Below are positions 18,774 through 27,686 of a stretch of 64,000 bases of DNA, in pieces. Positions within the stretch are counted from its first letter, which is position 1; each line of letters starts with the position of its first letter. Both the position numbers and the translations under genes were made by a program. Source of the stretch: Paraburkholderia caffeinilytica (lineage in GTDB: Bacteria > Pseudomonadota > Gammaproteobacteria > Burkholderiales > Burkholderiaceae); the NCBI RefSeq assembly GCF_003368325.1, contig NZ_CP031467.1:1240001-1304000 (forward strand). Direction: 5' to 3'. The notes beneath the pieces are model-generated. The model ran no database searches. It saw nothing but the letters and a program-made list of their open reading frames with translations, and was not told the DNA's origin.

Positions 18774-19094
18774 ATGATCAAGGTCAGCATCCTCTATCCG
18801 TATCGGGAAAACGGCCACTTCGACGTGGATTATTACTGCGTCACGCACATGCCGCTCGCGGCCAGGTTGTTCGGGCCGTCGCTGAAAGGCTGGTCGGTCG
18901 ACGTCGGCATCAACGCCGGGCCGCCGGGAACGCCGCCGCCGTATGTCGCCGCAGGTCACTTCCTGTTCGATAGCGCGGACGATTTCTACAAGGTCTTCAA
19001 GCCGGCCTCGGAGCAGCTGGTTGCCGACATTCCGAATTACACCGACGGCGGCAACGGCACGATTCTGATCAGCGAAATCAAGGTCTCCGTGTGA
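18774..19094 (+). CDS. EthD-family protein
   Basis: A 106-residue ferredoxin-like alpha/beta-barrel protein. It carries the EthD pattern: MIKVSILYPYRENGHFD at the start, then VTHMPLAARLFGPSLKGW with the conserved histidine, and DFYKVFKPASEQL near the end. The family is named after a gene in ethyl tert-butyl ether degradation, but most members have unknown substrates. It lies 77 bases after the DUF2520 gene on the same strand. No promoter is obvious between them, so an operon is likely. Confidence 0.8.
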   Translation: MIKVSILYPYRENGHFDVDYYCVTHMPLAARLFGPSLKGWSVDVGINAGPPGTPPPYVAAGHFLFDSADDFYKVFKPASEQLVADIPNYTDGGNGTILISEIKVSV

Positions 19095-19313
19095 TGTCCT
19101 ACAGCCGGGTGTGGCTTGGCGGTATGCGGTTCGCCGATTAGCCCGACTCGAACATCTGGAAATTGAACCGCTGCGTCCCCATTTGTGACGCGCAACGCGC
19201 CCTCCTCCGGGAATGGCGCAGGCAATCCAAATGAACCCGCCGGCGCACCGATCGGTCAGCGCCGGCACCCTGCGGCCGACCGACGGCCGCCTTCCGAAGG
19301 ATAAGGACACGAG

Positions 19314-19877
19314 ATGTTTGGCGATATCGCCCGTTTTCTGCTCAATACCGTCTTTACGCTGTTCGGCGCCGCGTTGCTGCTGCGCGCATGGCTGCAAGTC
19401 GTGCGCATGCCGCCGTACAACCCCGTCACGAACGCCGTGCTGCAAGCCACCAACTGGATCGTGCTGCCGTTGCGGCACATTCTGCACAGCACGCGCAACA
19501 TCGACTGGGCGAGTCTTGTCGCCGCGCTGCTTGCGGCAATCGTGTACGTGGTGCTGATGGTGGTGCTCACGGGCGCCGATCCGCTCACGCTCGTGCCGAC
19601 GCTGCTGATCGTCGCCGTGCTGACCGTCATCAAGTGGGCACTGAATCTGATCATCTGGATGACGATCCTGATGGCGCTGCTGTCGTGGCTCAATCCGCGT
19701 TCGCCGGCCATGCCGATTCTGTATCAGCTGACCGCACCGTTCCTGAATCCGCTGCGCCGCGTGGTGCCGCAACTCGGCGGCATCGACCTCTCGCCGATTC
19801 TGCTGTTCGTAATCGTGCAGGTGCTGCTGATGGTGGTGACGCGCGCGGCCGTTCAGTTGACTTATTTCGTGATCTGA
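19314..19877 (+). CDS. YggT-family membrane protein
   Basis: A 187-residue protein with two YggT repeats. Hydrophobic segments lie near residues 5-25, 60-80, 88-108 and 150-170. Conserved pieces include YNPVTNAVLQATNWIVLPLRHI in the first repeat and the matching LYQLTAPFLNPLRRVVPQLGGIDLSP in the second. YggT proteins are inner-membrane proteins linked to osmotic and envelope functions; no enzyme activity is known. The gene is monocistronic and lies 86 bases before the tRNA-Gly gene. Confidence 0.85.
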   Translation: MFGDIARFLLNTVFTLFGAALLLRAWLQVVRMPPYNPVTNAVLQATNWIVLPLRHILHSTRNIDWASLVAALLAAIVYVVLMVVLTGADPLTLVPTLLIVAVLTVIKWALNLIIWMTILMALLSWLNPRSPAMPILYQLTAPFLNPLRRVVPQLGGIDLSPILLFVIVQVLLMVVTRAAVQLTYFVI

Positions 19878-19922
19878 CCGGCGCGGCGCGCGTCTTGCAG
19901 ATCAGGGTGGCGGCAGCGCGAT

Positions 19923-19952
19923 TTGCGCTAACCGCCTCTTCGCGAGTAGAAT
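19923..19952 (+). promoter_or_regulatory. Promoter of tRNA-Gly
   Basis: TTGCGC (19923-19928), 18 bases, TAGAAT (19947-19952). RNA would start about 10 bases before the mature tRNA end at 19963, as usual for stable RNA genes. Confidence 0.55.
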
Positions 19953-19962
19953 CGTGCGCTCT

Positions 19963-20036
19963 GCGGGCGTCGTATAATGGTAATACCCTAGCTTCCCAAG
20001 CTAGAGCCGTGGGTTCGATTCCCATCGCCCGCTCCA
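19963..20036 (+). tRNA. tRNA-Gly (anticodon CCC)
   Basis: A 74-base cloverleaf with the acceptor stem GCGGGCG pairing with CGCCCGC. The D-arm is TCGTATAATGGTAAT-like and the anticodon stem CTAGC/GCTAG encloses loop TTCCCAA with anticodon CCC (19995-19997). The T-arm carries TTCGATT, and CCA is encoded (20034-20036). This reads GGG glycine codons. A terminator follows at 20071. Confidence 0.95.
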
Positions 20037-20070
20037 CCTTCCTGCTGGACCGTCAGCAGCATCCAGCACG

Positions 20071-20099
20071 AGCCGCCTCCCATGAAGGCGGCTTTTTTG
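20071..20099 (+). terminator. Terminator of tRNA-Gly
   Basis: AGCCGCCT (20071-20078) pairs with AGGCGGCT (20086-20093), followed by a run of T's. It lies 35 bases after the tRNA. Confidence 0.85.
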
Positions 20100-20236
20100 T
20101 GGTGGCAGCGCTCAAGGCATAGCGATTCGAGCGGACCGTGCCTGCGAGCCGCGGCCCATGCCGCGCAAGCGCAAGCGGCGCCTCGCAACACGCCATGCAA
20201 GCGGCCAGGCCCTCACCCTAGTAAGCAGTATCGACA

Positions 20237-21031
20237 ATGATCCACGATCCAAACGACGCCGGCCTGCCCGACGAACTCCCGCCGCCTTCCGCCGACGCTG
20301 AAGGCCAACCGGCCGGCACGGAGACCGGCGCCGACACCCCGCAAGGCGAAGCCTTGCATCGACGCCGCATCCGCAGTTTTGTCACGCGTGCGGGCCGCGT
20401 ATCGACCGGCCAGCGCCGCGCCATGGACGAACTCGGTCCGCATTTTGTCGTGCCCTTCACACCGCAACAACCCGACTGGACCAGCGTGTTCGGCCGCGCA
20501 GCGCCGCGTGTGCTGGAAATCGGTTTCGGGATGGGCGCGACCACGGCGGAGATCGCCTCGCACCGCCCCGGCGACGACTTTCTCGGCGTCGAAGTGCACG
20601 AGCCGGGCGTCGGCGCGCTGCTCAAGCTGATGGGCGAACAGAACCTGTCGAACATCCGCATCGTTCAGCACGACGCGGTCGAAGTCCTCGAACAGATGAT
20701 CGCGCCGGACAGCCTCGACGGCGTCCATATCTTCTTTCCGGATCCGTGGCACAAGGCGCGCCACCACAAGCGCCGGCTGATCCAGCCGAAGTTCGTCGCA
20801 TTGCTGGTTTCGCGTCTGAAGCCCGGTGCGTATCTGCATTGCGCGACCGACTGGCAAAACTACGCCGAGCAGATGCTCGAAGTGCTGGGCGCCGATCCGG
20901 CGCTGGAAAACACCGCCGACGGCTATGCGCCGCGTCCCGAGTATCGTCCGGTGACGAAGTTCGAGCGCCGTGGCTTACGGCTCGGGCATGGTGTATGGGA
21001 TCTGGTGTTCAGGAAGCGCGGCACAGTATAA
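20237..21031 (+). CDS. trmB: tRNA (guanine46-N7)-methyltransferase
   Basis: TrmB methylates N7 of G46 in the variable loop of many tRNAs using S-adenosylmethionine. The 264-residue protein has an acidic, variable N-terminus (about 1-45). Then come the class I methyltransferase motifs: [14 protein letters not shown] (SAM loop), [14 protein letters not shown] (acidic end of beta-2), and the TrmB signature [17 protein letters not shown]. It is followed by a bidirectional terminator facing uppP. Confidence 0.95.
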   Translation: MIHDPNDAGLPDELPPPSADAEGQPAGTETGADTPQGEALHRRRIRSFVTRAGRVSTGQRRAMDELGPHFVVPFTPQQPDWTSVFGRAAPRVLEIGFGMGATTAEIASHRPGDDFLGVEVHEPGVGALLKLMGEQNLSNIRIVQHDAVEVLEQMIAPDSLDGVHIFFPDPWHKARHHKRRLIQPKFVALLVSRLKPGAYLHCATDWQNYAEQMLEVLGADPALENTADGYAPRPEYRPVTKFERRGLRLGHGVWDLVFRKRGTV

Positions 21032-21061
21032 AACCGCGCTGCAGTTGTACTCGCCACACAC

Positions 21062-21090
21062 AAAAAGGTCCGCAAACGCGGACCTTTTTT
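21062..21090. terminator. Bidirectional terminator between trmB and uppP
   Basis: AAAAAGGTCCGC and GCGGACCTTTTTT form a stem around AAAC. The symmetric A and T runs let it stop transcription from both converging genes. Confidence 0.9.
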
Positions 21091-21115
21091 CATGACTTCA
21101 GGAAACGGCGGAAAA

Positions 21116-21952
21116 TCAATCCGCCCAGCTCAACGCGCCGCTGTAGCCCACCAGAAGGATCAACAGCCCAAAGCCAATGCGATACCACGCGAACACCGTG
21201 AAATCGTGCGCGGCGATGTAGCGAAGCAGCCAGCGCACGCAGGCGAAGGCGCTGATGAAAGCCGCCACGAAACCGAGCGCGAAGCTGCCGAGCGCGTCGG
21301 CGGACAGCAGATGCCAGTCTTTATACAGCTCGTAAGCCGTCGCGCCGAAGATGATCGGAATCGCGAGGAAGAACGAGAACTCAGTCGCGACGCGCCGCTC
21401 AAGACCAAACAGCATCCCGCCGATGATCGTCGAACCCGAGCGCGACATGCCCGGAATCAACGCAAAACATTGAGCAAGGCCGACTTTCAAGGCATCCAGC
21501 GGGCTCAAATCGTCGACGTTCTGCACGCGTGCCGCCGCCTCACCGCGCGCACGCTGGCGCGCCTCCGCCCACAGGATCACCACCCCGCCCGCCACCAGCG
21601 CGAACGCGACCGGCACCGGCGAAAACAGCGCCGCCTTGATGGCCTTCTCGAACAGCAGACCAAGCACGATCGCCGGAATCGTCGCGATGATCACATTCAA
21701 CGTAAAGCGCCTTGCGTCGGGCCGGCTGGGCAAGCCGACCACCACGCTGCCGATGCGGCGGCGAAACTCCCAGCACACCGCCAGAATCGCGCCGAGCTGG
21801 ATCACGACATCGAAGGTTTTCGCATGGTCATCCGTGAAATTGAGCAGACTGCCTGCGACGATCAAATGACCGGTGCTCGATACCGGCAAAAATTCCGTCA
21901 GCCCCTCGACGACGCCCAGAATCAGCGCCTTGCACGCCATTAGCCAGTCCAT
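21116..21952 (-). CDS. uppP: Undecaprenyl-diphosphatase (BacA/UppP)
   Basis: UppP removes a phosphate from undecaprenyl diphosphate so the lipid carrier can be recycled for peptidoglycan and other envelope polymers; excess gives bacitracin resistance. The 278-residue polytopic protein has both family signatures: [15 protein letters not shown] near residues 16-30 (active-site Glu, Ser and His) and [10 protein letters not shown] near residue 175. It stands opposite trmB with a terminator between the stops. Confidence 0.95.
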   Translation of the reverse strand: MDWLMACKALILGVVEGLTEFLPVSSTGHLIVAGSLLNFTDDHAKTFDVVIQLGAILAVCWEFRRRIGSVVVGLPSRPDARRFTLNVIIATIPAIVLGLLFEKAIKAALFSPVPVAFALVAGGVVILWAEARQRARGEAAARVQNVDDLSPLDALKVGLAQCFALIPGMSRSGSTIIGGMLFGLERRVATEFSFFLAIPIIFGATAYELYKDWHLLSADALGSFALGFVAAFISAFACVRWLLRYIAAHDFTVFAWYRIGFGLLILLVGYSGALSWAD

Positions 21953-22033
21953 CCGTGACCCTCATCGCTATAGATTGTCTAAACGAACAGGGGCGGCACG
22001 ATGTGCGCGCGGCCCTGCCGGCCGCGCGCAGCG

Positions 22034-22627
22034 TCATTTCTCGACGATTTGCACGCGTATGCCGTTTGTAAGGATGGTGATTGTACCGGGTTCGTAATTC
22101 ACGCCGGCAAATTGCAGTTGTTCGGGCTTGAAGGTGTAGATCGGATAGTTGGTCAGCAACTGCGTGGCGAGCACGGCCGCTGCGGCGTTGATCTGCTGCG
22201 TGTAGGCCTGCGCCTGGCCGCTCACGCTGACGTTGTCGACGCTCGGCGACTTCAGCACGACCGATTTGCTGGCGGCGTCGTAGGCCAGCTCGCTCGACAG
22301 CGTGAATACGCCGTTGACCGGTTGCGCCATGAACGGGCTCGCGAGCCGGGCGTCGAGCTTCACCGAGACGCGATTCGCGTCCGGCAGGAAGCCGACCACC
22401 GGATTGGTCAGCGCGACGTCGAACACTTGCGAAACCGTGCGCTGATAGGGGAATTTACGCTGCACTGCGTCCTGCACCTGCTGCTGCGAGAACGTGTAGT
22501 GCGAGGGGATGAACGGGAAGGTCGATGTCGCGCAGGCCGCGAGCGACACGGTGATGCCAAGCGCGGTGCAGCCTGTCAGCGCGGCAAGCAGGAAGCGGCG
22601 CCGGGTCGGCGCAGCGGGTCGAGTCAT
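22034..22627 (-). CDS. DUF1439 (YceB-like) lipoprotein with a Tat-type signal
   Basis: A 197-residue protein. The N-terminus TRRRFLLAALTG matches a twin-arginine motif and LAAC with C32 is a lipobox, so it may be a Tat-exported lipoprotein. The rest is a DUF1439 domain (FTFSQQQVQDAVQRKFPYQ-like, ending VNYEPGTITILTNGIRVQIVEK), structurally of the lipid-binding SMP-like type. The start at 22627 has AGGAG upstream; the longer frame begins in noncoding-looking sequence. It forms a minus-strand unit with the YkgJ gene upstream. Lipid handling is inferred from fold only. Confidence 0.75.
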   Translation of the reverse strand: MTRPAAPTRRRFLLAALTGCTALGITVSLAACATSTFPFIPSHYTFSQQQVQDAVQRKFPYQRTVSQVFDVALTNPVVGFLPDANRVSVKLDARLASPFMAQPVNGVFTLSSELAYDAASKSVVLKSPSVDNVSVSGQAQAYTQQINAAAAVLATQLLTNYPIYTFKPEQLQFAGVNYEPGTITILTNGIRVQIVEK

Positions 22628-22716
22628 GCGAAATCTCCTGTGGAAGGCTTCTCGAGCATGCGGTTGTGTTGGGTTGTTTGTCCGGGCGGATGACGTGGCG
22701 CAATCGTTCACGCGCG

Positions 22717-23046
22717 TTATGGACGCATCGCCGGTTGCGGTTGAGTCTGCGTTTCAAGCTGGGTGAGCCACGCGAGCGCCTCGCCGCGGCTCGCGCCGCA
22801 CATGTCCATCTGCGGCTGCAGACCGGAACAGCACGCCGGCCGCTCCGGTTGACCGAAAATCGCGCAGCGCAGATCGTCCCCGAGTTGCACGCAGCGCACG
22901 CCCGCCGGCTTGCCATTCGGCATGCCAGGGATCGGACTCGAAATCGACGGCGCGATACAACACGCGCCGCAATCGGGGCGGCAGGCATGACCGGCCACCC
23001 GGAACGGGAACTCGCGCTTCACAACGGTATTCGGCACATCACTCAC
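22717..23046 (-). CDS. YkgJ-family cysteine-cluster protein
   Basis: A 109-residue protein rich in cysteine, starting at GTG behind AGGA. It shows the zinc/iron-sulfur cluster-type pattern [12 protein letters not shown], followed by [30 protein letters not shown] and MCGAS. YkgJ proteins are thought to coordinate metal ions; the function is unknown. It lies 89 bases upstream of the DUF1439 lipoprotein and is divergent from hemN. Confidence 0.8.
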   Translation of the reverse strand: MSDVPNTVVKREFPFRVAGHACRPDCGACCIAPSISSPIPGMPNGKPAGVRCVQLGDDLRCAIFGQPERPACCSGLQPQMDMCGASRGEALAWLTQLETQTQPQPAMRP

Positions 23047-23278
23047 GACATTTTTCCTGAACTCGAAAACACGCAAAACAACAGCCAACGCAACGCCAGA
23101 CCCGCATTGTGCCATCGCATCGCGTGCGACCTTTTTACGCAATCCGGCAACGGGTCGCTCACGTAGACTCGATGGATACGAAAGGCCACGCTCAAGAGGC
23201 GTTTGCGCAGTTCGAACCGGTCCCGAGAATCCGCCGGCTCGCGCCTCCTCAAAGGTGGCTGTCAAACCCGAGCGCCCC

Positions 23279-24664
23279 ATGACCACCGCCAACACGCTGT
23301 TCCGCCCCGACCTGCTCGCCAAATACAATGCGAACGGTCCACGGTATACGTCCTATCCGACCGCCTTGCAGTTCCGCGACGATTTCGATCCCGCCGACTA
23401 TTTGCGCGCCGCCGCGGACCCAGGCGCTTCCGCCACCGATCTCTCGCTGTACTTCCACATTCCCTTTTGCGACACCGTGTGCTTCTACTGCGGCTGCAAC
23501 AAGGTCGCCACGAAGAACCGCGCGCACGCGCGTCCCTATGTCGAGCGCCTGAAGCGCGAAATGGCCTTGCAGGCAGCGTGTTTCGACACGCGGCGCCCCG
23601 TGTCGCAATTGCATTGGGGCGGCGGCACGCCCACGTTTCTGTCGCACGATGAAATGACGGAACTGATGGCTGCGACGCGCGAATACTTCACGTTGCTGCC
23701 CGATACTGAAGGCGAATATTCGATCGAAGTCGACCCGCGCGAGGCGTCGCCCGGGACCATTGCGCATCTGCGCACGCTCGGCTTCAATCGGCTCAGTCTC
23801 GGCGTACAGGATTTCGATCCGGTGGTGCAGCAGGCGATCAATCGCATTCAGCCGCTCGAAATGACCGCCTCGGTGATGCACGCCGCACGCGATATGGGGT
23901 TCCACTCGATCGGCGTCGATCTGATTTACGGGCTGCCGCATCAAACGGTCGATAGCTTCAGCCGCACGCTCGATACGATGATCGAGCTCGCACCCGATCG
24001 TCTTTCCGTGTTCGCCTATGCGCACATGCCGCAACTCTTCAAGATGCAACGACAGATGGATCCGGCCACGCTGCCCTCTCCCGCCACGCGGCTCGCGATC
24101 CTGGAGCGGGTGATCGAGCGCTTGACGAGCACGGGTTATGTCTACATCGGCATGGACCACTTCGCGCGACCCACCGACGAACTCGCACGCGCGCAGGCGC
24201 AGCGTACATTGCATCGGAATTTTCAGGGGTACAGCACGCGGGCGGAATGCGATCTGATCGGCTTCGGTGCGTCGTCGATCGGCAAGGTCGGCGACGTGTA
24301 CGCGCAGAACGTCAAGGACCTGCCCGGCTATGCCGCGGCAATCGATGCGGGCAAGCTCGCGATCACACGCGGCGTGCGCCTTACCGTGGACGACCGTCTG
24401 CGTCGCGATGTGATCACCCAATTGATGTGCAATCTGGAACTGCGCTTCGATGAATTCGAAGCCGCGTACGGCATCCGCTTCGCCGATACGTTCGAGCCGG
24501 AACTGGAGCGCCTGCGCGGCTTCGAGCAGGACGGACTGGTGTCGGTGAGCGGCAGCAAGCTCGAAGTGCGGACGGCCGGACGCATGCTGGTGCGCAACAT
24601 TGCGATGGTGTTCGACCGCTATCTCGGTCAGCAGACGCTCGAACGATTTTCACGCACGGTTTGA
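23279..24664 (+). CDS. hemN: Oxygen-independent coproporphyrinogen III oxidase
   Basis: HemN makes protoporphyrinogen IX from coproporphyrinogen III without oxygen, using radical SAM chemistry. The 461-residue protein has the radical SAM motif [10 protein letters not shown] (CxxxCxxC) near residue 62, the HWGGGTPTF glycine-rich SAM loop, and a HemN C-terminal domain ending near ERFSRTV. A GTG at 23255, eight codons upstream, is the alternative start; neither has a strong Shine-Dalgarno. It is divergent from the YkgJ gene and followed by tRNA-Leu. Confidence 0.93.
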   Translation: MTTANTLFRPDLLAKYNANGPRYTSYPTALQFRDDFDPADYLRAAADPGASATDLSLYFHIPFCDTVCFYCGCNKVATKNRAHARPYVERLKREMALQAACFDTRRPVSQLHWGGGTPTFLSHDEMTELMAATREYFTLLPDTEGEYSIEVDPREASPGTIAHLRTLGFNRLSLGVQDFDPVVQQAINRIQPLEMTASVMHAARDMGFHSIGVDLIYGLPHQTVDSFSRTLDTMIELAPDRLSVFAYAHMPQLFKMQRQMDPATLPSPATRLAILERVIERLTSTGYVYIGMDHFARPTDELARAQAQRTLHRNFQGYSTRAECDLIGFGASSIGKVGDVYAQNVKDLPGYAAAIDAGKLAITRGVRLTVDDRLRRDVITQLMCNLELRFDEFEAAYGIRFADTFEPELERLRGFEQDGLVSVSGSKLEVRTAGRMLVRNIAMVFDRYLGQQTLERFSRTV

Positions 24665-24693
24665 TGACGGAGCACGCGACGAAGGCAAGCGGC

Positions 24694-24722
24694 TTGCCCG
24701 CCGTCGAATTTTCGGCCATAAT
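24694..24722 (+). promoter_or_regulatory. Promoter of tRNA-Leu
   Basis: TTGCCC (24694-24699), 17 bases, CATAAT (24717-24722), about 48 bases before the mature tRNA. The -35 shares the first four consensus bases and the -10 five of six. Confidence 0.5.
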
Positions 24723-24770
24723 CTGCGTCTTCGCCGCGTGCCGTACTCTGACGCGTGCGCCGCAAGACCT

Positions 24771-24855
24771 GCCCAGGTGGTGAAATTGGTAGACGCAGGG
24801 GACTCAAAATCCCCCGCCGCAAGGCGTGCCGGTTCGATTCCGGCCCTGGGCACCA
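24771..24855 (+). tRNA. tRNA-Leu (anticodon CAA)
   Basis: An 85-base class II tRNA. The acceptor stem GCCCAGG pairs with CCTGGGC and the anticodon stem GGGGA/TCCCC encloses loop CTCAAAA (anticodon CAA, 24805-24807). A long variable arm, the TTCGATTCC T-loop, discriminator A and an encoded CCA (24853-24855) follow. It reads UUG leucine codons. The 3' end borders an integrase fossil, as expected of a genomic-island attachment site. Confidence 0.95.
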
Positions 24856-24890
24856 TCAGCTGTTCCGGCAAAAGCCGAAGTATTCCGAGA

Positions 24891-24925
24891 AACCCCGCAA
24901 GATCAACGTCTTGCGGGGTTTTTTA
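24891..24925 (+). terminator. Terminator of tRNA-Leu
   Basis: AACCCCGCAAG (24891-24901) pairs with CTTGCGGGGTT (24910-24920), followed by T's. It sits 35 bases past the tRNA. Confidence 0.9.
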
Positions 24926-24946
24926 TTCCTCAGCGATCCGCTTTGA

Positions 24947-25150
24947 CTCGTCGACACCGCGTGGGATCTGGTCGGCGCAATTCCATCGGCACAAACAACT
25001 CGCTTCGCTTCAATCACGGAGCCGTCCAAGGTCGGCGAGATGCTGCGCACGTTCGACGGTTTCGCCGGCGCATTTCGCGTGGCGCCGATCATTGGCGCGA
25101 GCATCGCGTGCGGCATCGGCATCGTCGGGGTGCTCGGCGTGTTGCTGTGA
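24947..25150 (+). pseudogene. Fossil of a P4-type tyrosine recombinase
   Basis: An open reading stretch of 67 codons between stops 24944-24946 and 25148-25150, with no start codon before an internal ATG at 25040. Its peptide reads ..DLVGAIPSAQTTRFASI and then TEPSKVGEMLRTFDGFAG, the linker between the core-binding and catalytic domains of P4-family integrases (LRGALPPxKTxHFAAITEPxxxGxLLRAIDGF in typical members). After FRVAPI it diverges into a hydrophobic tail. The N-terminal arm and the catalytic R-H-R-Y part are absent. It starts about 90 bases past tRNA-Leu, where such integrases normally sit. Confidence 0.6.
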
Positions 25151-25188
25151 GGCCGATCAGACATGCCGTGCGATCATCGGCGGGCATG

Positions 25189-25689
25189 TCAACAGTCGGC
25201 CACGATAAAGCGGCGCAATTGGCGCACGAACTCCGCGCGGGCGGCGGCAGGCAGTTGCCGTCCGACGGGAACACGCTGCCAGCCATCGCAAAGGTAGACG
25301 GCGCCATCGCTGTCGCCGAGAGACACGGCCAGGCGAGCCGCATTCATCCAATACATCGTGCGGCGTCCGCACTCGTGTACTTCGACGATCACGAACGGAG
25401 GCGCGAACGTCAGCACCTCGCCGTCCGTCGCGTGCCTGGCGTAGGCGATAAAGGCGATGCCGACGGCCACGGTGCAAAGCATCGAGAACGGCAGCGTGAG
25501 CCACGCGCCGAATACGAATGCCGCTGCCACGCCGATCGCGAGGTCGAGCGCCATGAGGAACACGGTCGCGGCGAGCGACTGCCGCGGCGTGAGGGAGCAG
25601 TTGCGCTTGATGCGCCACTCGCGGCTCGGCACACCTCCCTCGCCGTCGAAAGAGCCAGGCCCGTACGACCGCCTGAAGTATGCGTACAT
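25189..25689 (-). CDS. DUF2244 membrane protein
   Basis: A 166-residue protein with two membrane segments near residues 37-57 and 62-82 and a soluble C-terminal part carrying the DUF2244 pattern (EVLTFAPPFVIVEVHECGRRTMYWMNAARLAVSL). Such genes often accompany cytochrome c oxidase genes; here a caa3 oxidase operon lies about 2 kb away on the same strand. Function is unknown. The start ATG at 25689 begins directly at the conserved N-terminus. Confidence 0.75.
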   Translation of the reverse strand: MYAYFRRSYGPGSFDGEGGVPSREWRIKRNCSLTPRQSLAATVFLMALDLAIGVAAAFVFGAWLTLPFSMLCTVAVGIAFIAYARHATDGEVLTFAPPFVIVEVHECGRRTMYWMNAARLAVSLGDSDGAVYLCDGWQRVPVGRQLPAAARAEFVRQLRRFIVADC

Positions 25690-25801
25690 GATCGAAAGTC
25701 CTGCGTCGCGGAGCCATTCGCGGCGCGCAAATGCGCGTGCCGCGCTGCCCCGAATGCAGCGTCCACGCCGCTTGCAATGTCACCGTTACACTTGCACCGG
25801 A

Positions 25802-26335
25802 CTACGATGGGCCGCCCGCGTCCGCCTTGACCCCGCGGGATGTGTTGCGCTCCAGTCTCATGTACAGGTTCGCCGCCACGATACCGAAGACGATGTGAGC
25901 GAACAGGCTGGCCAAGTTGCGTGCTTCTGCGAACCACGGAAAAAACCGTGTCATGCCGTAGAAATTAATCAGGTAAACGGCTACAGCGAAAACGCCACCC
26001 GCCAGTGAAGCCATCCCCATGCTCGAGTCAAGGTTGAACGACGTCATGATCAGACCGAGAATAAGCGCGAACACGATGGCAAGGGCAAAATGCACCACAA
26101 AGGCTGCGAGCACGATGCCAATTGAGAATGTTTGCGACGATTGCAATGCGCCTCGGCCCAGCATGATCGCGGCGACCATGCGTGGGGGCTCCAGCGGACT
26201 TCCGCCCGTCGTCAGTGCCATCAGGACAACCCCTAACGCCAGGAATACAGCGCCCGCCATGACGCCTGCCAGCACGGCTGCCCGCCAGTCGAGCTGGCCG
26301 TGTGTGAAATGATGGGAATCCATGTGAAGTTGCAC
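25802..26335 (-). CDS. Four-helix membrane protein of unknown function
   Basis: A 177-residue integral membrane protein. Hydrophobic segments lie near residues 20-42, 70-100, 108-128 and 138-165, ending in a basic tail. The GTG at 26335 is chosen because GGGAGAG lies 6-10 bases upstream; an ATG four codons later (MDSHHF) is the alternative. I do not recognise the family. The composition resembles small terminal-oxidase-associated proteins, but that is only suggestive. Confidence 0.6.
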   Translation of the reverse strand: MQLHMDSHHFTHGQLDWRAAVLAGVMAGAVFLALGVVLMALTTGGSPLEPPRMVAAIMLGRGALQSSQTFSIGIVLAAFVVHFALAIVFALILGLIMTSFNLDSSMGMASLAGGVFAVAVYLINFYGMTRFFPWFAEARNLASLFAHIVFGIVAANLYMRLERNTSRGVKADAGGPS

Positions 26336-26998
26336 AATTTCTCTCCCGATCGATTCGAATAATTCATTCTAGTCCGCCAGATCGCGAGACTGATAGCGCC
26401 GCATGGCTATCGCAAACCCGACTGATGATCCTCGTTCTGGCGACGGAGCGGCGTGATGAACTGCACATGCAAGAGACCCGTGAGGCACGTCAGTTGTTGG
26501 CCGCAGCAGACCTGTCAGCGGATCGATAATTAATCTTTTAGTTCGCAGTAGAAGATCAAATGCCTGCGAAGCCACGGATCGATCGCTACGCCGCGATGGA
26601 CACGGCCCAACGCAGGACGTTCCGGGACCGGCTCGGGCTACCGTCCGGCAGCGCCTTGACCAACAGTACAAGCCGCCTCGGTTAGAAGGCGACTGCTCGA
26701 TCGAGCTCGACGAGGACCCGACGGATCACTGAAGACCCTGCCCGCCCGGCAAACGGCGCGTCGCTTTCCGCGCGATTTGGCGCAATCCTATCCGTTCGGT
26801 TTGAGCGGAAGCGATCGACCGGAACGGCGGCAAAGGAGTAATGTTACATAGCGGACTGTTCAGAGTGGACGGCATGGAACCCGATCGTGGCATCACGGCA
26901 TGGTCGCGGTGCGTGCCACCGCATACACCGCTGTCTCGGCGCGGGTGAGGTAGGGCGGCATAGTCTGCAACCGCCAGTCAACGATGGAAGGAGGCCAC
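26336..26998. other. Long gap with possible decayed coding sequence
   Basis: No intact gene of convincing quality. Around 26610-26732 one plus-strand frame reads a well-composed stretch (VRQRLDQQYKPPRLEG, then DCSIELDEDPTDH and stop) without a start, which may be the 3' remnant of a lost gene. A 35-codon frame at 26841-26948 has AAAGGAG ahead of its ATG but no recognisable product. I see no RNA gene. Confidence 0.35.
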
Positions 26999-27556
26999 AT
27001 GTCACTCATCGTCGCAGCACGCTTTACGACATTCCCCGCCGCTGAAGACGCGGCGCAACGGCTCTTCAATGCAGGTTTTGTCGAGGAGGACGTCACACTG
27101 TTTTTCGTCAATCCGATCGGCCAGCACGCACGTTTTCGGCCCGGCGGCGATATCAGCGCCGACGCAAACGCGAAGGAGGCACCGAAGGGTGCCGAGATGG
27201 GTATCACGATTGGCGCAGCGGTTGGCGCCGTGGTCGGTGTCGGAATCTTCGCGGCGTTTTCGGCGCCGCTTATCATGTCGTTGATCGCGGCCGGGGTGAG
27301 TGCGTATGTCGGTTCATTGGTCGGCGCGATGATGCGCACGCGTGAAGCCAGCGACGAAGAAACCCGTGATTCCGGCGTGCTGGTGGCCGTCCACGTGTCG
27401 CCGGACAGCCAGTTGGATGCCGCACGGGTGCTGCGCGATGCGGGAGGCGCGGCGATCGAACGCGCGACCGGCCGCTGGCAACAAGGGCGGTGGGCGGACT
27501 TCGATCCGCTCAAGCAGCCTGAGCCGCTCAACGAATTCAGTGAGAAGCACGCCTGA
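26999..27556 (+). CDS. Glycine-zipper-type small protein of unknown function
   Basis: A 185-residue protein. Residues 1-45 look like a soluble domain starting MSLIVAARFTTFPAAEDAA. A glycine/alanine-rich hydrophobic stretch (about 68-115, GITIGAAVGAVVGVGIF then SAYVGSLVGAMM) fits a glycine zipper membrane hairpin. The C-terminal part is soluble (VLVAVHVSPDSQLDAARVLRDAGG). The ATG at 26999 has GGAAGGAGG upstream, one of the strongest ribosome sites in the window. A terminator follows. No function is known for this arrangement. Confidence 0.65.
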   Translation: MSLIVAARFTTFPAAEDAAQRLFNAGFVEEDVTLFFVNPIGQHARFRPGGDISADANAKEAPKGAEMGITIGAAVGAVVGVGIFAAFSAPLIMSLIAAGVSAYVGSLVGAMMRTREASDEETRDSGVLVAVHVSPDSQLDAARVLRDAGGAAIERATGRWQQGRWADFDPLKQPEPLNEFSEKHA

Positions 27557-27600
27557 TTCGAAGGTGTTTTTCGCTGAGAGTTTCAGCGAGCCAGGAAACA

Positions 27601-27631
27601 AAAACGGCCCGGCATTTGTCGGGTCGTTTTG
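27601..27631 (+). terminator. Terminator after the glycine-zipper gene
   Basis: AAAACGGCCCG pairs with CGGGTCGTTTT around a short loop (with one G-T pair), giving a T-ended stem in the gap before the convergent oxidase operon. Confidence 0.75.
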
Positions 27632-27686
27632 TATTCAGAGCGGTGCATTCCAGGCACTCGCCTGAGGAATGGTCGGCACAGGGATA

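Noticed and set aside
24826..25830. Plus-strand frame reading through tRNA-Leu and DUF2244
   Set aside because: It starts inside the tRNA and is antisense to the DUF2244 gene. Only the short in-frame-shifted piece at 24947-25150 shows real similarity.
24840..27000. Direct repeat of the tRNA-Leu 3' end as an att site
   Set aside because: I compared the 3' tRNA bases with the following 2 kb by eye and saw no second copy. A distant copy outside the window is possible.
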